NCBI GenBank assembly: GCA_003644175.1
Contig: QNBS01000018.1
Location: 1-14,674, forward strand
Origin: Planctomycetota bacterium
Lineage (GTDB): Bacteria; Planctomycetota; Phycisphaerae; Sedimentisphaerales; Anaerohalosphaeraceae
Direction of reading: 5' to 3'
DNA length: 14,674 nucleotides
In this document: positions 1 to 8,147 of the stretch, piece after piece
How the letters are laid out: every line of letters starts with the position of its first letter
How positions within the stretch are numbered: the stretch's first letter is position 1
Made by a program: the position numbers and the translations under genes
Notes under the pieces: generated by a model
The model's input: the letters and a program-made list of their open reading frames with translations, nothing else
Told to the model about the DNA's origin: nothing
The model's database searches: none

Positions 1-357
1 GAGAAATCCGCCGTGCTGATGGCCCCGCTGACCAAAGCCGCCGGCGGCTGGGGCGCCTGCGGCGACATCTTCAAATCAAAGGACGATCCCGATTACAAAG
101 CCCTGGCGCAGGCGGCAAAGAACTGGCAGACCGAATGGCTAAAGGCCCGCCGTTTCGGAGCCCCCAACTTCCAGGTCAATCGCCAGTACATCCGAGAAAT
201 GGTGCGTTTCAAAATCCTGCCCGAAGGAACCACGCCGGATAAGGTGGACGCCTACAAGACCGACCGGCAGTACTGGCAAATGTTCACACACCAGCCAAAC
301 AACCCGCCAGAGCCCGACAGCAAAGAACAATTAATATCCCACCTCCGTAAGCCGTAA
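1..357 (+). CDS. HzsA-related protein, C-terminal fragment (gene starts left of the window)
   Basis: The frame is open from the first base, so only the last 118 residues are seen. Visible landmarks are the opening SAVLMAPLTKAAGGWGACGD, then KDDPDYKALAQA, then REMVRFKILPEG, then a YKTDRQYW stretch near the end. These match, from memory, the C-terminal end of proteins carrying a hydrazine synthase alpha-subunit (HzsA)-like domain. Such proteins are common in Planctomycetota that do not perform anammox, where the usual pattern is AGG..GxCG, DPDY, YVREM.RYGILP and a terminal TDR.YW. The fragment has no CXXCH haem motif and no membrane segment. The family's role outside anammox bacteria is not established, so no hydrazine chemistry should be inferred. 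The family call is fairly sure from the pattern; function is unknown. Confidence 0.7.
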   Translation, partial: EKSAVLMAPLTKAAGGWGACGDIFKSKDDPDYKALAQAAKNWQTEWLKARRFGAPNFQVNRQYIREMVRFKILPEGTTPDKVDAYKTDRQYWQMFTHQPNNPPEPDSKEQLISHLRKP

Positions 358-429
358 AGTATGCCGGGGAGCTAATACCGATAAATCGGGACATCCTGCG
401 GATCGGGCGTCGCCCAACCGCAAAATCCT

Positions 430-456
430 GTCGCGAGCGACCCGAAATAGTTTTTT
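430..456 (+). terminator. possible weak terminator after the HzsA-related gene
   Basis: A GTCG-CGAG-CGAC stem-loop (430-441) is followed nine bases later by a run of six T (451-456). A second small dyad, GGGCG-T-CGCCC, lies at 405-415. The distance between stem and T-run is longer than in a typical intrinsic terminator, so this is tentative. Confidence 0.3.
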
Positions 457-474
457 GCATCTTTTTGATATGGC

Positions 475-503
475 TTGACAACGGGCGGCCTATAGCCTAC
501 AAT
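475..503 (+). promoter_or_regulatory. sigma70-type promoter of typA
   Basis: A perfect -35 hexamer TTGACA (475-480) and a -10 hexamer TACAAT (498-503) are separated by exactly 17 bp. Transcription would start near 510 and give a leader of about 90 nt before the typA ATG at 600. Confidence 0.72.
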
Positions 504-599
504 GTTGGGTTTTACTCATCTAAGATAAAACAGCAGGGGGCCGGAAGCTTGTTGTGCGTCATTGTTGTTAATGCGTTTTGATTTTTTTGGAAATGTTCA

Positions 600-2459
600 A
601 TGTATTCGGATTCTATTCGCAACGTTGCGATAATCGCTCATGTCGATCACGGCAAGACTACGCTGGTGGATCAACTTCTGTACCAGTCGGGCATGTTTCG
701 CAATGAGGAACTCGACAAACTCGCCGGCGGCCGGCACGGTCTGGTTATGGACTCCAACCCGCTGGAGCGCGAGCGCGGGATTACCATCCTGAGCAAGAAC
801 TGTGCGGTCGGATATACAGGCGCCAACGGCAATGAGTACAAGATAAACCTTATCGATACGCCCGGCCACGCCGATTTCGGCGGGGAGGTGGAGCGCGTTT
901 TGAAAATGGCCGACGGCGTCCTGCTGCTGGTCGACGCCTTCGAAGGCCCAATGCCTCAGACGCGGTTTGTGTTGGGCAAGGCGCTCGAGCACAAGCTCAG
1001 GCCCATCGTAGTGGTCAACAAGGTCGACCGCGCCAACAGCCGGCCGGACGACGTCGTCAATGAAGTGTTCGATCTGCTTGTAGAGTTGGGCGCAGACGAC
1101 GAGGCGCTCGATTTCCCGATTGTTTTTGCATCGGCCAGGGAGGGATGGGCGACCGCCGACGCAAATGAAAAAGGCGAGAACCTGCAGTTGGTTTTCGACG
1201 CGATAGTCAAGAATGTCCCCGCTCCCAAAGCCGACGACGAGGCGCCGCTGCAGATGCTTGTGACCAACCTGGAGTACTCCGATTACGTGGGGCGAATCGC
1301 GATAGGGCGACTGTTCGCCGGGCGGATCACCGAATCGGAGCCCGTTACGGTTATCGACAAACAGGGCCTGCACACGCAGCAGAAGGTTATGCAGATACAT
1401 CAGTTTGACGGGCTTGGCAGGAAGAGGGTTGCCGCGGTCCGGGCAGGCGATATATGCACCATATCGGGGCTGGATCCGGTCGACATCGGCGACACGATCG
1501 CCTGTGCGGAACGGCCTTCGTCGCTGGCGGTTATCTCCGTTGACGAGCCGACGATGACCATGACCTTCCGTGTAAACGACGGGCCCTTTGCCGGCAGGGA
1601 CGGAAAATACATTACGAGCAGGCAGATCGGCGAAAGGCTGCAAAAAGAGCTTCAGCAGAACGTCGCCCTGCGGGTCGATCCGGGTCGGACGCCCGAAGAG
1701 TTTGACGTCAGCGGCCGGGGACTGATGCACCTTGGCATACTGCTCGAAAATATGCGGCGCGAAAGTTACGAGGTGTGCGTCGGCAAGCCGAGCGTGATTC
1801 TGCGCCTTGTCGAGGACAGGCGGCACGAGCCGATAGAGCGCCTGGTGGTGGATTGCCCGCTGGACTGCCAAAATGCCGTAATGAGCCTGCTTGGCGACCG
1901 GCGAAGCGAGATCGTCGGCATCGACGCAAAAAGCGGGGCCGGCGATTTCGTCCACATGGAATTCATGATTCCGTCGCGGGGACTGTTCGGCGTGCATACG
2001 CGGATGATGAACGCCACACAGGGCCGAGCGGTAATGCACCACACCTTCGAGCGGTACGGGCCGATGCGAGGCGCCATACCACAGCGAAAGGCAGGCGTTG
2101 CAATCGCCACCACCACGGGGCAGGTAACGGCCTATGCGCTCGACGCGCTGTACGACCGCGGGATATTTTTCGTCGAGCCAGGCGACCAGGTCTACGAAGG
2201 GCAGGTCGTCGGGGAGCACTGCAAGGACAAGGATATCGGCGTAAACGTCGCCAGGAGCAAGCAGCTTACTAACGTGCGGGCGTCGGGCAAGGACGATTCG
2301 GCCAAGGTAAGACCGGAGAGAAAGATGTCGCTTGAGCCGGCGCTTGAGTATATACAGGACGATGAACTAGTCGAGATATGTCCCAACTCGATTCGTATTC
2401 GCAAGCGGCTCTTAAAAGAAGCCGACCGCCGCCGCGAAGGACGCAAGGGCGCAAGATAG
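600..2459 (+). CDS. typA: TypA/BipA translational GTPase
   Basis: This is a complete 619-residue translation-factor GTPase of the TypA/BipA family, which binds the ribosome and assists 50S assembly and stress or low-temperature growth. The GTPase signatures are present in order: P-loop AHVDHGKTT (13-21), switch I ERERGIT (56-62), DTPGH (86-90), NKVD (140-143) and the SAR G5 element (178-180). A beta-barrel domain II follows, then the elongation-factor G-like C-terminal domains, including [10 protein letters not shown] near 371-380. The BipA-specific tail is also there: [10 protein letters not shown] near 557-566, [12 protein letters not shown] near 574-585, then the basic IRIRKR end. The length is normal for the family (about 600-620). 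The start fits because [19 protein letters not shown] has the usual short distance to the P-loop. The Shine-Dalgarno is poor (only GGAA shortly upstream). It appears monocistronic with its own promoter. Confidence 0.96.
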   Translation: MYSDSIRNVAIIAHVDHGKTTLVDQLLYQSGMFRNEELDKLAGGRHGLVMDSNPLERERGITILSKNCAVGYTGANGNEYKINLIDTPGHADFGGEVERVLKMADGVLLLVDAFEGPMPQTRFVLGKALEHKLRPIVVVNKVDRANSRPDDVVNEVFDLLVELGADDEALDFPIVFASAREGWATADANEKGENLQLVFDAIVKNVPAPKADDEAPLQMLVTNLEYSDYVGRIAIGRLFAGRITESEPVTVIDKQGLHTQQKVMQIHQFDGLGRKRVAAVRAGDICTISGLDPVDIGDTIACAERPSSLAVISVDEPTMTMTFRVNDGPFAGRDGKYITSRQIGERLQKELQQNVALRVDPGRTPEEFDVSGRGLMHLGILLENMRRESYEVCVGKPSVILRLVEDRRHEPIERLVVDCPLDCQNAVMSLLGDRRSEIVGIDAKSGAGDFVHMEFMIPSRGLFGVHTRMMNATQGRAVMHHTFERYGPMRGAIPQRKAGVAIATTTGQVTAYALDALYDRGIFFVEPGDQVYEGQVVGEHCKDKDIGVNVARSKQLTNVRASGKDDSAKVRPERKMSLEPALEYIQDDELVEICPNSIRIRKRLLKEADRRREGRKGAR

Positions 2460-2481
2460 CGCAATCCTCCTTAGAGCCTGT

Positions 2482-2671
2482 CCCAATAACCTCTCGTCGG
2501 ACCGAGACCGAGCGAGTCGGTTGTGGGCAAGGAAGGCGAAGCAGGCGATTGTTCTCCATGCCGTCGGCAAAAAATGTTTGCGCATAAAGAAGGACCGGGG
2601 GGCGCCTTCAAGGCGCTTTTCCCGGCCCACGGCGGTTTACTGAACGCTGTGATTGCGATTCAACAACCGCC
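2482..2671. other. intergenic segment rich in inverted repeats (possible structured RNA or dispersed repeat)
   Basis: The gap between typA and the GntR operon (2460-2990) has no convincing gene. Its left part contains three separate strong dyads. The first, 2482-2527, has outer arms CCCA(a)TAACC and GGTTGTGGG, middle arms CTCG/CGAG (2493-2496/2513-2516) and inner arms CGG/CCG (2498-2500/2508-2510). The second is a perfect GCGCCTT-C-AAGGCGC hairpin (2602-2616) inside an outer CCGGG/CCCGG pair (2595-2599/2621-2625). The third is GGCGGTT (2631-2637) with AACCGCC (2665-2671). No other copy of this segment is apparent in the window. From about 2690 to 2918 the sequence turns AT-rich and I see nothing more until the promoter at 2919. 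Confidence 0.45.
2602..2620 (+). terminator. possible intrinsic terminator downstream of typA
   Basis: A perfect 7-bp hairpin, GCGCCTT-C-AAGGCGC, is directly followed by TTTT (2617-2620). The T-run is short and the site lies about 140 bp after the typA stop, so it may instead be part of the surrounding structured segment. Confidence 0.38.
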
Positions 2672-2918
2672 TGTTGCTGGATTGCTGAAATGAGAACTTG
2701 ATCGTCCAAAGATATAGACACCTAAACACCCCCTTTAGTTACACGAAAAATAAAAAAAACATCTCCCCGATCATGGCAAAACGCCCTTTTTGCGGAAATT
2801 CCAACTTTTACACCTCCGGCCAACAGGCATACCAACCGCAGGCACGATTGATAAAGGGCGGTTTTGGGGTGAATAACGGCGTTTGCAAAAAAAATTTTCA
2901 AAATTCGGTGTTTTTTAT

Positions 2919-2947
2919 TTGCAGGCAGGCGCAATCCGGTGTATAGT
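2919..2947 (+). promoter_or_regulatory. promoter of the GntR-ABC operon
   Basis: TTGCAG (2919-2924) and TATAGT (2942-2947) are spaced 17 bp apart. The -10 box overlaps the left arm of the palindrome at 2944-2969, so a bound repressor would block RNA polymerase. The leader would be about 35-40 nt. Confidence 0.65.
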
Positions 2948-2969
2948 GTATTAAGTAAGTAATACACTA
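2944..2969. promoter_or_regulatory. operator palindrome, probable binding site of the GntR/YtrA-type repressor
   Basis: The arms TAGTGTATTA (2944-2953) and TAATACACTA (2960-2969) are perfect reverse complements around a 6-bp centre. The GTGTA...TACAC pattern is of the kind reported for YtrA-subfamily GntR regulators (from memory). It lies between the -10 box and the gene's Shine-Dalgarno, 22 bp before the regulator's ATG, which suits autorepression of the whole operon. Confidence 0.75.
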
Positions 2970-2990
2970 ATACTGAAAAGGTATGACATT

Positions 2991-3389
2991 ATGCTCCTTC
3001 AAATCGATCATCACAGCGGCGAGCCGATTTACCGGCAGATAATCCGGCAGATTCGCCGGCAGATTATGACCGGACAGTTGAAACAGGCCGATCGACTCCA
3101 GACGGTTCGCGACCTCGCCGCTCGGTTGAATGTCAACCCTATGACGATCAGCAAGGCGTACTCCTTTCTCGAAGCCGAAGGGCTTGTCGAAAGAAAAAGA
3201 GGCATAGGCCTGTTTGTGGCGAAGATAAAGACCGATGATCTACAACGCATAAAAACCCGGCTGCTCAACACCATTATAGATAAGGCCGCAATCACTGCCG
3301 TTCAGCTTGGAACGTCGGAAGACGAAGCTGTAAAGTTTTTCAAAAAATATTACAGAAAATACAACTCCAAAAACAGGAGGCAGGAATGA
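2991..3389 (+). CDS. GntR family transcriptional regulator, YtrA subfamily
   Basis: A 132-residue DNA-binding repressor. Residues about 11-78 form the GntR winged helix-turn-helix: EPIYRQIIRQIRRQI, then LQTVRDLAARLNVNPMTIS, then LEAEGLVERKRGIGLFV. The remaining ~50 residues are a short helical, Lys/Arg-rich tail. This is too short for the FadR, HutC or MocR effector domains but typical of the YtrA subfamily. The ATG has AAAAGG (2976-2981) nine bases upstream. Its stop overlaps the ABC ATPase start as ATGA. YtrA regulators usually sit with an ABC transporter and repress it; in Bacillus the system responds to cell-wall-active antibiotics. The signal here cannot be read from the sequence. Subfamily and target are fairly certain from context and the operator. 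Confidence 0.92.
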   Translation: MLLQIDHHSGEPIYRQIIRQIRRQIMTGQLKQADRLQTVRDLAARLNVNPMTISKAYSFLEAEGLVERKRGIGLFVAKIKTDDLQRIKTRLLNTIIDKAAITAVQLGTSEDEAVKFFKKYYRKYNSKNRRQE

Positions 3390-4273
3390 CAAATGCAAAT
3401 TCAATAGTACAATTACGCAACATCTCCAGGAGGTTCGGCAGAATACAGGCGCTGGACAACATTGACCTGGACATCTCGCCGGGGAAAATCATAGGCCTGC
3501 TGGGCGCTAACGGGGCGGGCAAGAGCACCTTGTTAAGGCACATCATCGGTTTATACCTCCCCGATACCGGCAAATGTACTACATTCGGGACCGATGCAGC
3601 CCGGCTTGCGCCGAAGGAACTCGCCCGGATCGGTTATGTACACCAGGAAGGCGAGCTTCTCGGCTGGATGTCGGTAAAGCAACTGATCCGATATGTAAGC
3701 GCCTATTATTCCAACTGGAACCGCCAACTGGAAGAAAAGTATATTGATGATTTTGATATTTCCATCAAGGACCGCGTCGGCGCCCTGTCCCCCGGCCAAC
3801 GACAGAAACTTGCTATATTACTGGCCATAGCTTTCGAGCCTGAATTGTTGATACTCGATGAGCCGGCGTCTGCTTTGGATCCCATCGCACGCAGCCGGTT
3901 CCTCGACCTGCTGCTCCATATAATCCAGGACGAAAAGCGGACCATCATTATCTCCTCGCATATCCTCAGCGACGTCGAAAAGGTCATAGACCATACGCTC
4001 ATCATGCGCAAGGGCAAGATTCTCCGTGATTGCAGCTTTGACGCCCTGAGAGAGGAATTCGTCAAAGTAACCCTCACGTCGCTAAACGGCGACCTGCCCG
4101 CCGACCTTCCCTTTGAAAACATCGTCGATTGCCAAAGAAACAACACCAAGGCCGTACTGACTGTGCAAAAGTACTCGCAAGACCAACTGCACGACAAGGC
4201 AAAGGCAATAAATTGCGACATCGAAATCCGGCCCTTGTCTCTGGAAGAAATCTATAAGGCAGTTGCCGGCTAA
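3386..4273 (+). CDS. ABC transporter ATP-binding protein (YtrB/BcrA-like)
   Basis: A 295-residue cytoplasmic ATPase that would power the permease encoded next. Motifs in order are: Walker A GANGAGKST (40-48), Q-loop Gln87 in YVHQE, signature LSPGQ (134-138, the second position of LSGGQ replaced by Pro as in many export ABC proteins), Walker B LLILDE (154-159), D-loop SALD and the switch His192 in SSHI. Residues after about 215 form the short C-terminal extension common in drug and lantibiotic export ATPases. The start overlaps the regulator's stop by ATGA, and AGGAGG sits just upstream inside the regulator's last codons, pointing to translational coupling. One nucleotide-binding domain implies a homodimer. 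The substrate is unknown. Confidence 0.93.
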   Translation: MTNANSIVQLRNISRRFGRIQALDNIDLDISPGKIIGLLGANGAGKSTLLRHIIGLYLPDTGKCTTFGTDAARLAPKELARIGYVHQEGELLGWMSVKQLIRYVSAYYSNWNRQLEEKYIDDFDISIKDRVGALSPGQRQKLAILLAIAFEPELLILDEPASALDPIARSRFLDLLLHIIQDEKRTIIISSHILSDVEKVIDHTLIMRKGKILRDCSFDALREEFVKVTLTSLNGDLPADLPFENIVDCQRNNTKAVLTVQKYSQDQLHDKAKAINCDIEIRPLSLEEIYKAVAG

Positions 4274-4293
4274 CAAACTCGAGGAAAAACGAT

Positions 4294-5691
4294 ATGACTA
4301 TTTTACAGGCAAATCTAAAGCACTTGTATCAACGAAAAGGCTTTTGGCTGATAGCCATCGGGCTTGGTCTCGTTGCTCCCATGGGTATCATGGCGATTGT
4401 TGACGGTGAACAGGCCTCTTTTATGGTATTTGCCGCATGGATCTATATCGCCGCAGGCTTTACAAGTGCATTGCAGGTAGAGGTTCTGGCCAGACCTTTT
4501 TCCTGGTCCCTTCCGGCCCACGCCGGGATACCGGTAAAATTCCTGTTTTGCATAGGAATATCTGTTTCGTTATTCTGGTCGGCGGCTTTCCTGTTCTATC
4601 CGGCCCCAACTCTCGCAGAACATTTATTATCGTCTGTTTCCGTGTTTTTTGCCGGAACAATCTTCTATTGGCTCGGAGCATGGGTTGTCTTCAGATTTCC
4701 AAACTGGGTCTCTGCAATAGTATTGGTCCCAATATTAATGGTTTACGGCCGTTATCTGGATCTTAACGCACTACTTGAACGTGTCATCGTAGATGCCTGG
4801 TTTGCAGTAATTCTGTCAGGCGGCCTTGTCAACTTTCTGGCATGGCGGCACTGGTCCAGGCCGCACATGGCGCGAAAGTATTGCGGCCGACCGTGGCTGG
4901 GAGCTTTCGACGCATGGAACAAAGCAAAAATATCCGAATTCCAACAAGCCAGGCTCGCTCAAAAAAATAAAGCAATCCCCACCGTTTTGCCCCATGTAGA
5001 GAAATTCTTCCTCGATCGAATCACCGATCGGACCGGTCCGAATACAGCACAGTATATCTGGGGCGGTTTATACAGATCGTTCGGCCTGATCGCCTCGCGA
5101 AAAAAAGATTGTATCCGATTCTGGCTTGTCATGCTGCCGTTACTTTGCTTTCTGGGTTATATGGGGCCCGGAGCAAATATCCTTTTCATCATGCCCGGCA
5201 TAATGGTCGCCAATATGAGCTTACACGTTCGGTCGACTCTGCTGGTTTCCGGCGGACGCACCGAACGGTTCTGGTCGGCCTTGTCTGTCGCCGCAGCGAC
5301 GACTCTGCTTGCCACCGCCATAGTTACGCTCATGGCGGCCTTAACGATCCCCTTGCAGGCGACCATGCCCGAGTTGACAATCAAAGGACAGTCATTCGTT
5401 TACAGAGCAATGGAAATAAAACTCTTCTTCATACCGTTGTGTATGATGCCCGTTACATTAACAATCGCCCTGATTTTCTACAAGTACCCGAGACTGATGA
5501 TGGGCGTTGTGATGATGATTTTCGTTTTTGCAATGCAGGTGTCATGGTTCCTCAGAATACTCCCAATCCATCCAAAAGAGCCCGGCCCAATACAGATAAT
5601 CATTATCATTACCCTGATCCTGCTATGCTGCTGGGCAATCTTCACAGCGGTTTTGCGACATATCTGCATGCGCCGATGCCTCGTGCGTTAG
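4294..5691 (+). CDS. ABC transporter permease, about 12 membrane segments
   Basis: A 465-residue integral membrane protein, third gene of the operon, 20 bp after the ATPase with GAGGA (4281-4285) before its ATG. Hydrophobic segments by eye lie near residues 18-36, 43-62, 82-102, 113-133, 137-152, 168-184, then 274-292, 295-312, 327-350, 375-396, 401-420 and 433-453. This gives two blocks of about six, separated by a polar, mostly charged region (185-270). The layout resembles two ABC-2-type six-TM halves fused in one chain. No periplasmic binding protein gene is present, so export is more likely than import. I do not recognise a specific subfamily or substrate. The tail is basic and Cys-containing (HICMRRCLVR). 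Confidence 0.85.
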   Translation: MTILQANLKHLYQRKGFWLIAIGLGLVAPMGIMAIVDGEQASFMVFAAWIYIAAGFTSALQVEVLARPFSWSLPAHAGIPVKFLFCIGISVSLFWSAAFLFYPAPTLAEHLLSSVSVFFAGTIFYWLGAWVVFRFPNWVSAIVLVPILMVYGRYLDLNALLERVIVDAWFAVILSGGLVNFLAWRHWSRPHMARKYCGRPWLGAFDAWNKAKISEFQQARLAQKNKAIPTVLPHVEKFFLDRITDRTGPNTAQYIWGGLYRSFGLIASRKKDCIRFWLVMLPLLCFLGYMGPGANILFIMPGIMVANMSLHVRSTLLVSGGRTERFWSALSVAAATTLLATAIVTLMAALTIPLQATMPELTIKGQSFVYRAMEIKLFFIPLCMMPVTLTIALIFYKYPRLMMGVVMMIFVFAMQVSWFLRILPIHPKEPGPIQIIIIITLILLCCWAIFTAVLRHICMRRCLVR

Positions 5692-5770
5692 GGCGGGTTT
5701 GGCGGACGCAAGAAACAAAGTAACACTTTAGCCGAGTGTGAGAATCGCTTGTCATTTGCGCCAAGCTTGT

Positions 5771-5898
5771 CCCCGCGAAAGCGGGGAGCGCTGAATCCAG
5801 AATAAAACGGCCTCCGCCGAAGTTGGAGCGAAGCGGAAATCCCGAAGGGAGTTTACCCGCCGAAGGAGGGCCTCTGGAGGGGCGATCCCTGCCGTTTT
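5771..5898. repeat. REP-like palindrome and nested structured intergenic repeat
   Basis: The 357-bp gap 5692-6048 begins with a perfect CCCCGC-GAAA-GCGGGG hairpin (5771-5786) in a context ending GAATCCAG (5793-5800). This is the same style as widespread bacterial intergenic repeats that read ...CCCGCGAAAGCGGG...AATCCAG. It is followed by a larger dyad, AAAACGGC (5804-5811) with GCCGTTTT (5891-5898). That dyad encloses smaller ones: CTCC/GGAG (5812-5815/5825-5828), TCCC-GAA-GGGA (5840-5849) and CCTCC/GGAGG (5811-5815/5865-5869). The closing GCCGTTTTT could also end the permease transcript. That it is dispersed in the genome is inference; no second copy is seen here. The rest of the gap up to 5941 holds a T-run (5929-5936) and no gene. 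Confidence 0.55.
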
Positions 5899-5941
5899 TA
5901 CCCACAAATTATTTCAGAGACCCCATTTTTTTTGAAAAAAG

Positions 5942-5970
5942 TTGATACTTTTCCGTCTTAGCTGTATCTA
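5942..5970 (+). promoter_or_regulatory. putative sigma70-type promoter of the tethered sigma factor gene
   Basis: TTGATA (5942-5947) and TATCTA (5965-5970) are 17 bp apart in an AT-rich stretch. The predicted leader is about 70 nt. I found no clear ECF-type -35 (GGAAC-like) at the right spacing, so autoregulation by the encoded sigma factor is not evident. Confidence 0.5.
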
Positions 5971-6048
5971 AAAATATAGTGCAAGAGGAATGACGAGACT
6001 GAAGAACTTCCGGTTGGTTGGTTGCAAGAGGTTGAGGTATAAGGCTTT

Positions 6049-8034
6049 ATGAAATCAGATCATGACTTGTCGGCGATTATCAAGGCGGCGGTTTCGGGCA
6101 ACAAAGACGCCAAAAAGCAATTGGCCGTGCTCATAACGCCCAGAATCTCGACATATATTTTCCGTAGTACGCTCGACAAGAACATTACTGAAGAGTTGTT
6201 ACAGGAGGTCCACTGTAAGATGCTGCAATCACTAAACACTTTGAAGAATGTCGATTCGTTTTGGGGATGGCTTTATCGGATAACCTCTAATTGCATCAAC
6301 TCGTTTTATCGCACCAGGTCAAAGAAGAGCCGCCATTTCAATCTCCAGGACGGAATACTCGAATCTGTCATATCCGAGGAGAGTTCTGTCGAAAGAAAAC
6401 TCATGAACAAGGAACTCGCCCATGCGGTGATGGAGGCCGTGTCTACACTCAAACCACGTCATCGGCAAGTGGTCACGCTCCGGTGCTTTGAGGCTTTGTC
6501 CTTCAAGGAGATAAGCAGGGTAGAACAGACCAGCGAAGTATATGCTCGCGTGATCTTTCACCGGGCTATTGAAAAACTGCGAATAGCACTGAAAAAACAG
6601 GGTTTCAGCAGAGCGTCGCTCGTTCTTGCTCTGACGATGTTTGCTCGGCTTACCGCTCCTGCAAAGGCCGCCTCGACCGCGGTCACCGTGAAAATCGCCG
6701 GCATAACCGGAGCAGGGACAATCAAGGGACTCGGGCTGGGCGCCAAGGTCGTCAAGACCACCGCAATAGCTTCCGTGCACCATGTCAAAGTTGCAGTCGC
6801 CGTCGCCGCAATGGCCGGTGTGATCACAACCGCCGCCATGGTCGGACCATTCCGCTCAAACATAAAAAGCATTCACTATGTAGTTCAGGGCGTAACACCC
6901 GTTGTCAAGCGGCAAGTCGCACCAGCCAAAAATCCGAATGCAAGAAGAAGTGGACGCTCCTCTTCCTCGTTATCCTCGTCATATTCAGTGGTCGGCGACA
7001 AGGCGAACATCACGTACCAAACAAAAGGCGCCTACGAGAACAAATTGGTTATGCCCCAGGGACCGGACGGCGCAATCATGCGTTTCATGCAGCGATGGAA
7101 CATGGAGCAAACCAACAGATTGTGTTCGTGGCTTCAGGACGGCGGCGGGAACTATTATTATAATTCCGGCGAGCGGAAGATATATATCACAAACGATCCT
7201 CTTCGCATGTTGATTTTGCCGACAGATCCGCCCGATTTTGTTAAATTCATATATTCACAGGTCGGCTATGACTCACGTCATTCTTACCAACGCAAATTCC
7301 TTACCGGCCTGATAAAGTACAGCACCGACAACCGTGTTCCGGACTACGCTGATTACAGGTGCAAATACGCCTACAACACGCTGGAACATGCCGATTTGTC
7401 TACAACATGGCCCACCACCGACAACGTTGAAGATTTGCGAGACGAAATGCACAAGCGGGGCTGGACATGTTTCGACGTTACCGGAAGAATAAACGGAAAA
7501 CAGGTCGGTGGAATGGGGAGAATACCTTTCATTTACAACGCGTATCGGGATCATTTGCCATGGCTGTCCGTGCGTATCGGCGATGATTTATATGTTGACT
7601 ATCCCGGCCATGTTGCAACGGCAGATTCCGAACAGGGAATAGTCGCGTATGAAAGCGAGACTTTCTTTGAAGGTTTCCCCAGACCCTGGCAGGGAATTCC
7701 TTGCGTGGATTCTATTCGCCGCGATGCCGCCAAATACCGTTTGCGATTCAACTGCCGGGATGAGGGGGGCAGCGCGGTTGTGACAATTTTTGTCAATACC
7801 TCCGCCGGACACGTAAAAATGGTGTATGATATTGACAGGGATGTTGATATTGTGCGCAGCATCAGCTTTTTGAAAGGTGAGACTGTTGTTGGCCAATTGT
7901 ACTTCGACTATAAGCAGGATGCCTCACAAGCCGAAGCCGACAAGTTCAATGAGCCGCAAACAGATTTCGCCGCAAAGGCCGGAAAGCGACCTCGCAATCT
8001 CTGGCTGGCAACGCTTGTGAAGAATAATATTTAG
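6049..8034 (+). CDS. ECF-like sigma factor with membrane span and large C-terminal domain
   Basis: A 661-residue fusion. Residues about 20-90 match sigma region 2 (ITEELLQEVHCKML, then FWGWLYRITSNCINSFYR). Residues about 124-182 match region 4 (STLKPRHRQVVTLRCFEALS, FKEISRV, VIFHRAIEKLR). A weakly hydrophobic stretch lies at 188-206, and a stronger predicted membrane span at about 246-266. A Ser/Arg-rich linker (about 284-313) follows. The last ~340 residues are soluble-looking, with landmarks VTGRINGKQVGGMGRIPF (477-494) and LPWLSVRIGDDLYVDYPG (503-520). Such C-terminal regions occur, from memory, in other planctomycete sigma factors; I cannot assign a named domain. Inference: the sigma part is cytoplasmic and the tail lies across the membrane as sensor or anchor, replacing a separate anti-sigma factor. 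No anti-sigma gene is adjacent. The ATG has AAGG (6041-6044) close by and GAGG (6034-6037) further out. The regulon is unknown. Confidence 0.85.
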   Translation: MKSDHDLSAIIKAAVSGNKDAKKQLAVLITPRISTYIFRSTLDKNITEELLQEVHCKMLQSLNTLKNVDSFWGWLYRITSNCINSFYRTRSKKSRHFNLQDGILESVISEESSVERKLMNKELAHAVMEAVSTLKPRHRQVVTLRCFEALSFKEISRVEQTSEVYARVIFHRAIEKLRIALKKQGFSRASLVLALTMFARLTAPAKAASTAVTVKIAGITGAGTIKGLGLGAKVVKTTAIASVHHVKVAVAVAAMAGVITTAAMVGPFRSNIKSIHYVVQGVTPVVKRQVAPAKNPNARRSGRSSSSLSSSYSVVGDKANITYQTKGAYENKLVMPQGPDGAIMRFMQRWNMEQTNRLCSWLQDGGGNYYYNSGERKIYITNDPLRMLILPTDPPDFVKFIYSQVGYDSRHSYQRKFLTGLIKYSTDNRVPDYADYRCKYAYNTLEHADLSTTWPTTDNVEDLRDEMHKRGWTCFDVTGRINGKQVGGMGRIPFIYNAYRDHLPWLSVRIGDDLYVDYPGHVATADSEQGIVAYESETFFEGFPRPWQGIPCVDSIRRDAAKYRLRFNCRDEGGSAVVTIFVNTSAGHVKMVYDIDRDVDIVRSISFLKGETVVGQLYFDYKQDASQAEADKFNEPQTDFAAKAGKRPRNLWLATLVKNNI

Positions 8035-8118
8035 ACCCTGTCCGTAACACGCAAACTCTTTTGTTGTTTTAGCATACCTTCTTTTTTATGATTAAAAGTC
8101 TACCTAAGTGAAAAGCCA

Positions 8119-8147
8119 TTGACAGGCGGGCGGCAAATTCTTATCAT
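8119..8147 (+). promoter_or_regulatory. near-consensus sigma70-type promoter of purC
   Basis: A perfect -35 TTGACA (8119-8124) and TATCAT -10 (8142-8147) are spaced 17 bp. The start point would be near 8154, giving a leader of about 50 nt to the purC ATG. The site shows that an in-frame TTG at 8119 is promoter, not a start codon. Confidence 0.75.

Noticed and set aside
378..389. CCGAT-AA-ATCGG dyad after the HzsA-related gene
   Set aside because: It is short and not followed by T residues, so it gives no support for a terminator or operator.
597..2219. 540-codon open frame antisense to typA
   Set aside because: It is a codon-bias shadow of a strongly conserved GTPase gene. It has no family resemblance and no start context.
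2471..8043. Short match TTAGA(G/C)CCTGTCC at 2471-2483 and 8031-8043, both near gene ends
   Set aside because: Twelve of 13 matching bases is expected many times by chance in a window of this size, and the flanks do not align further.
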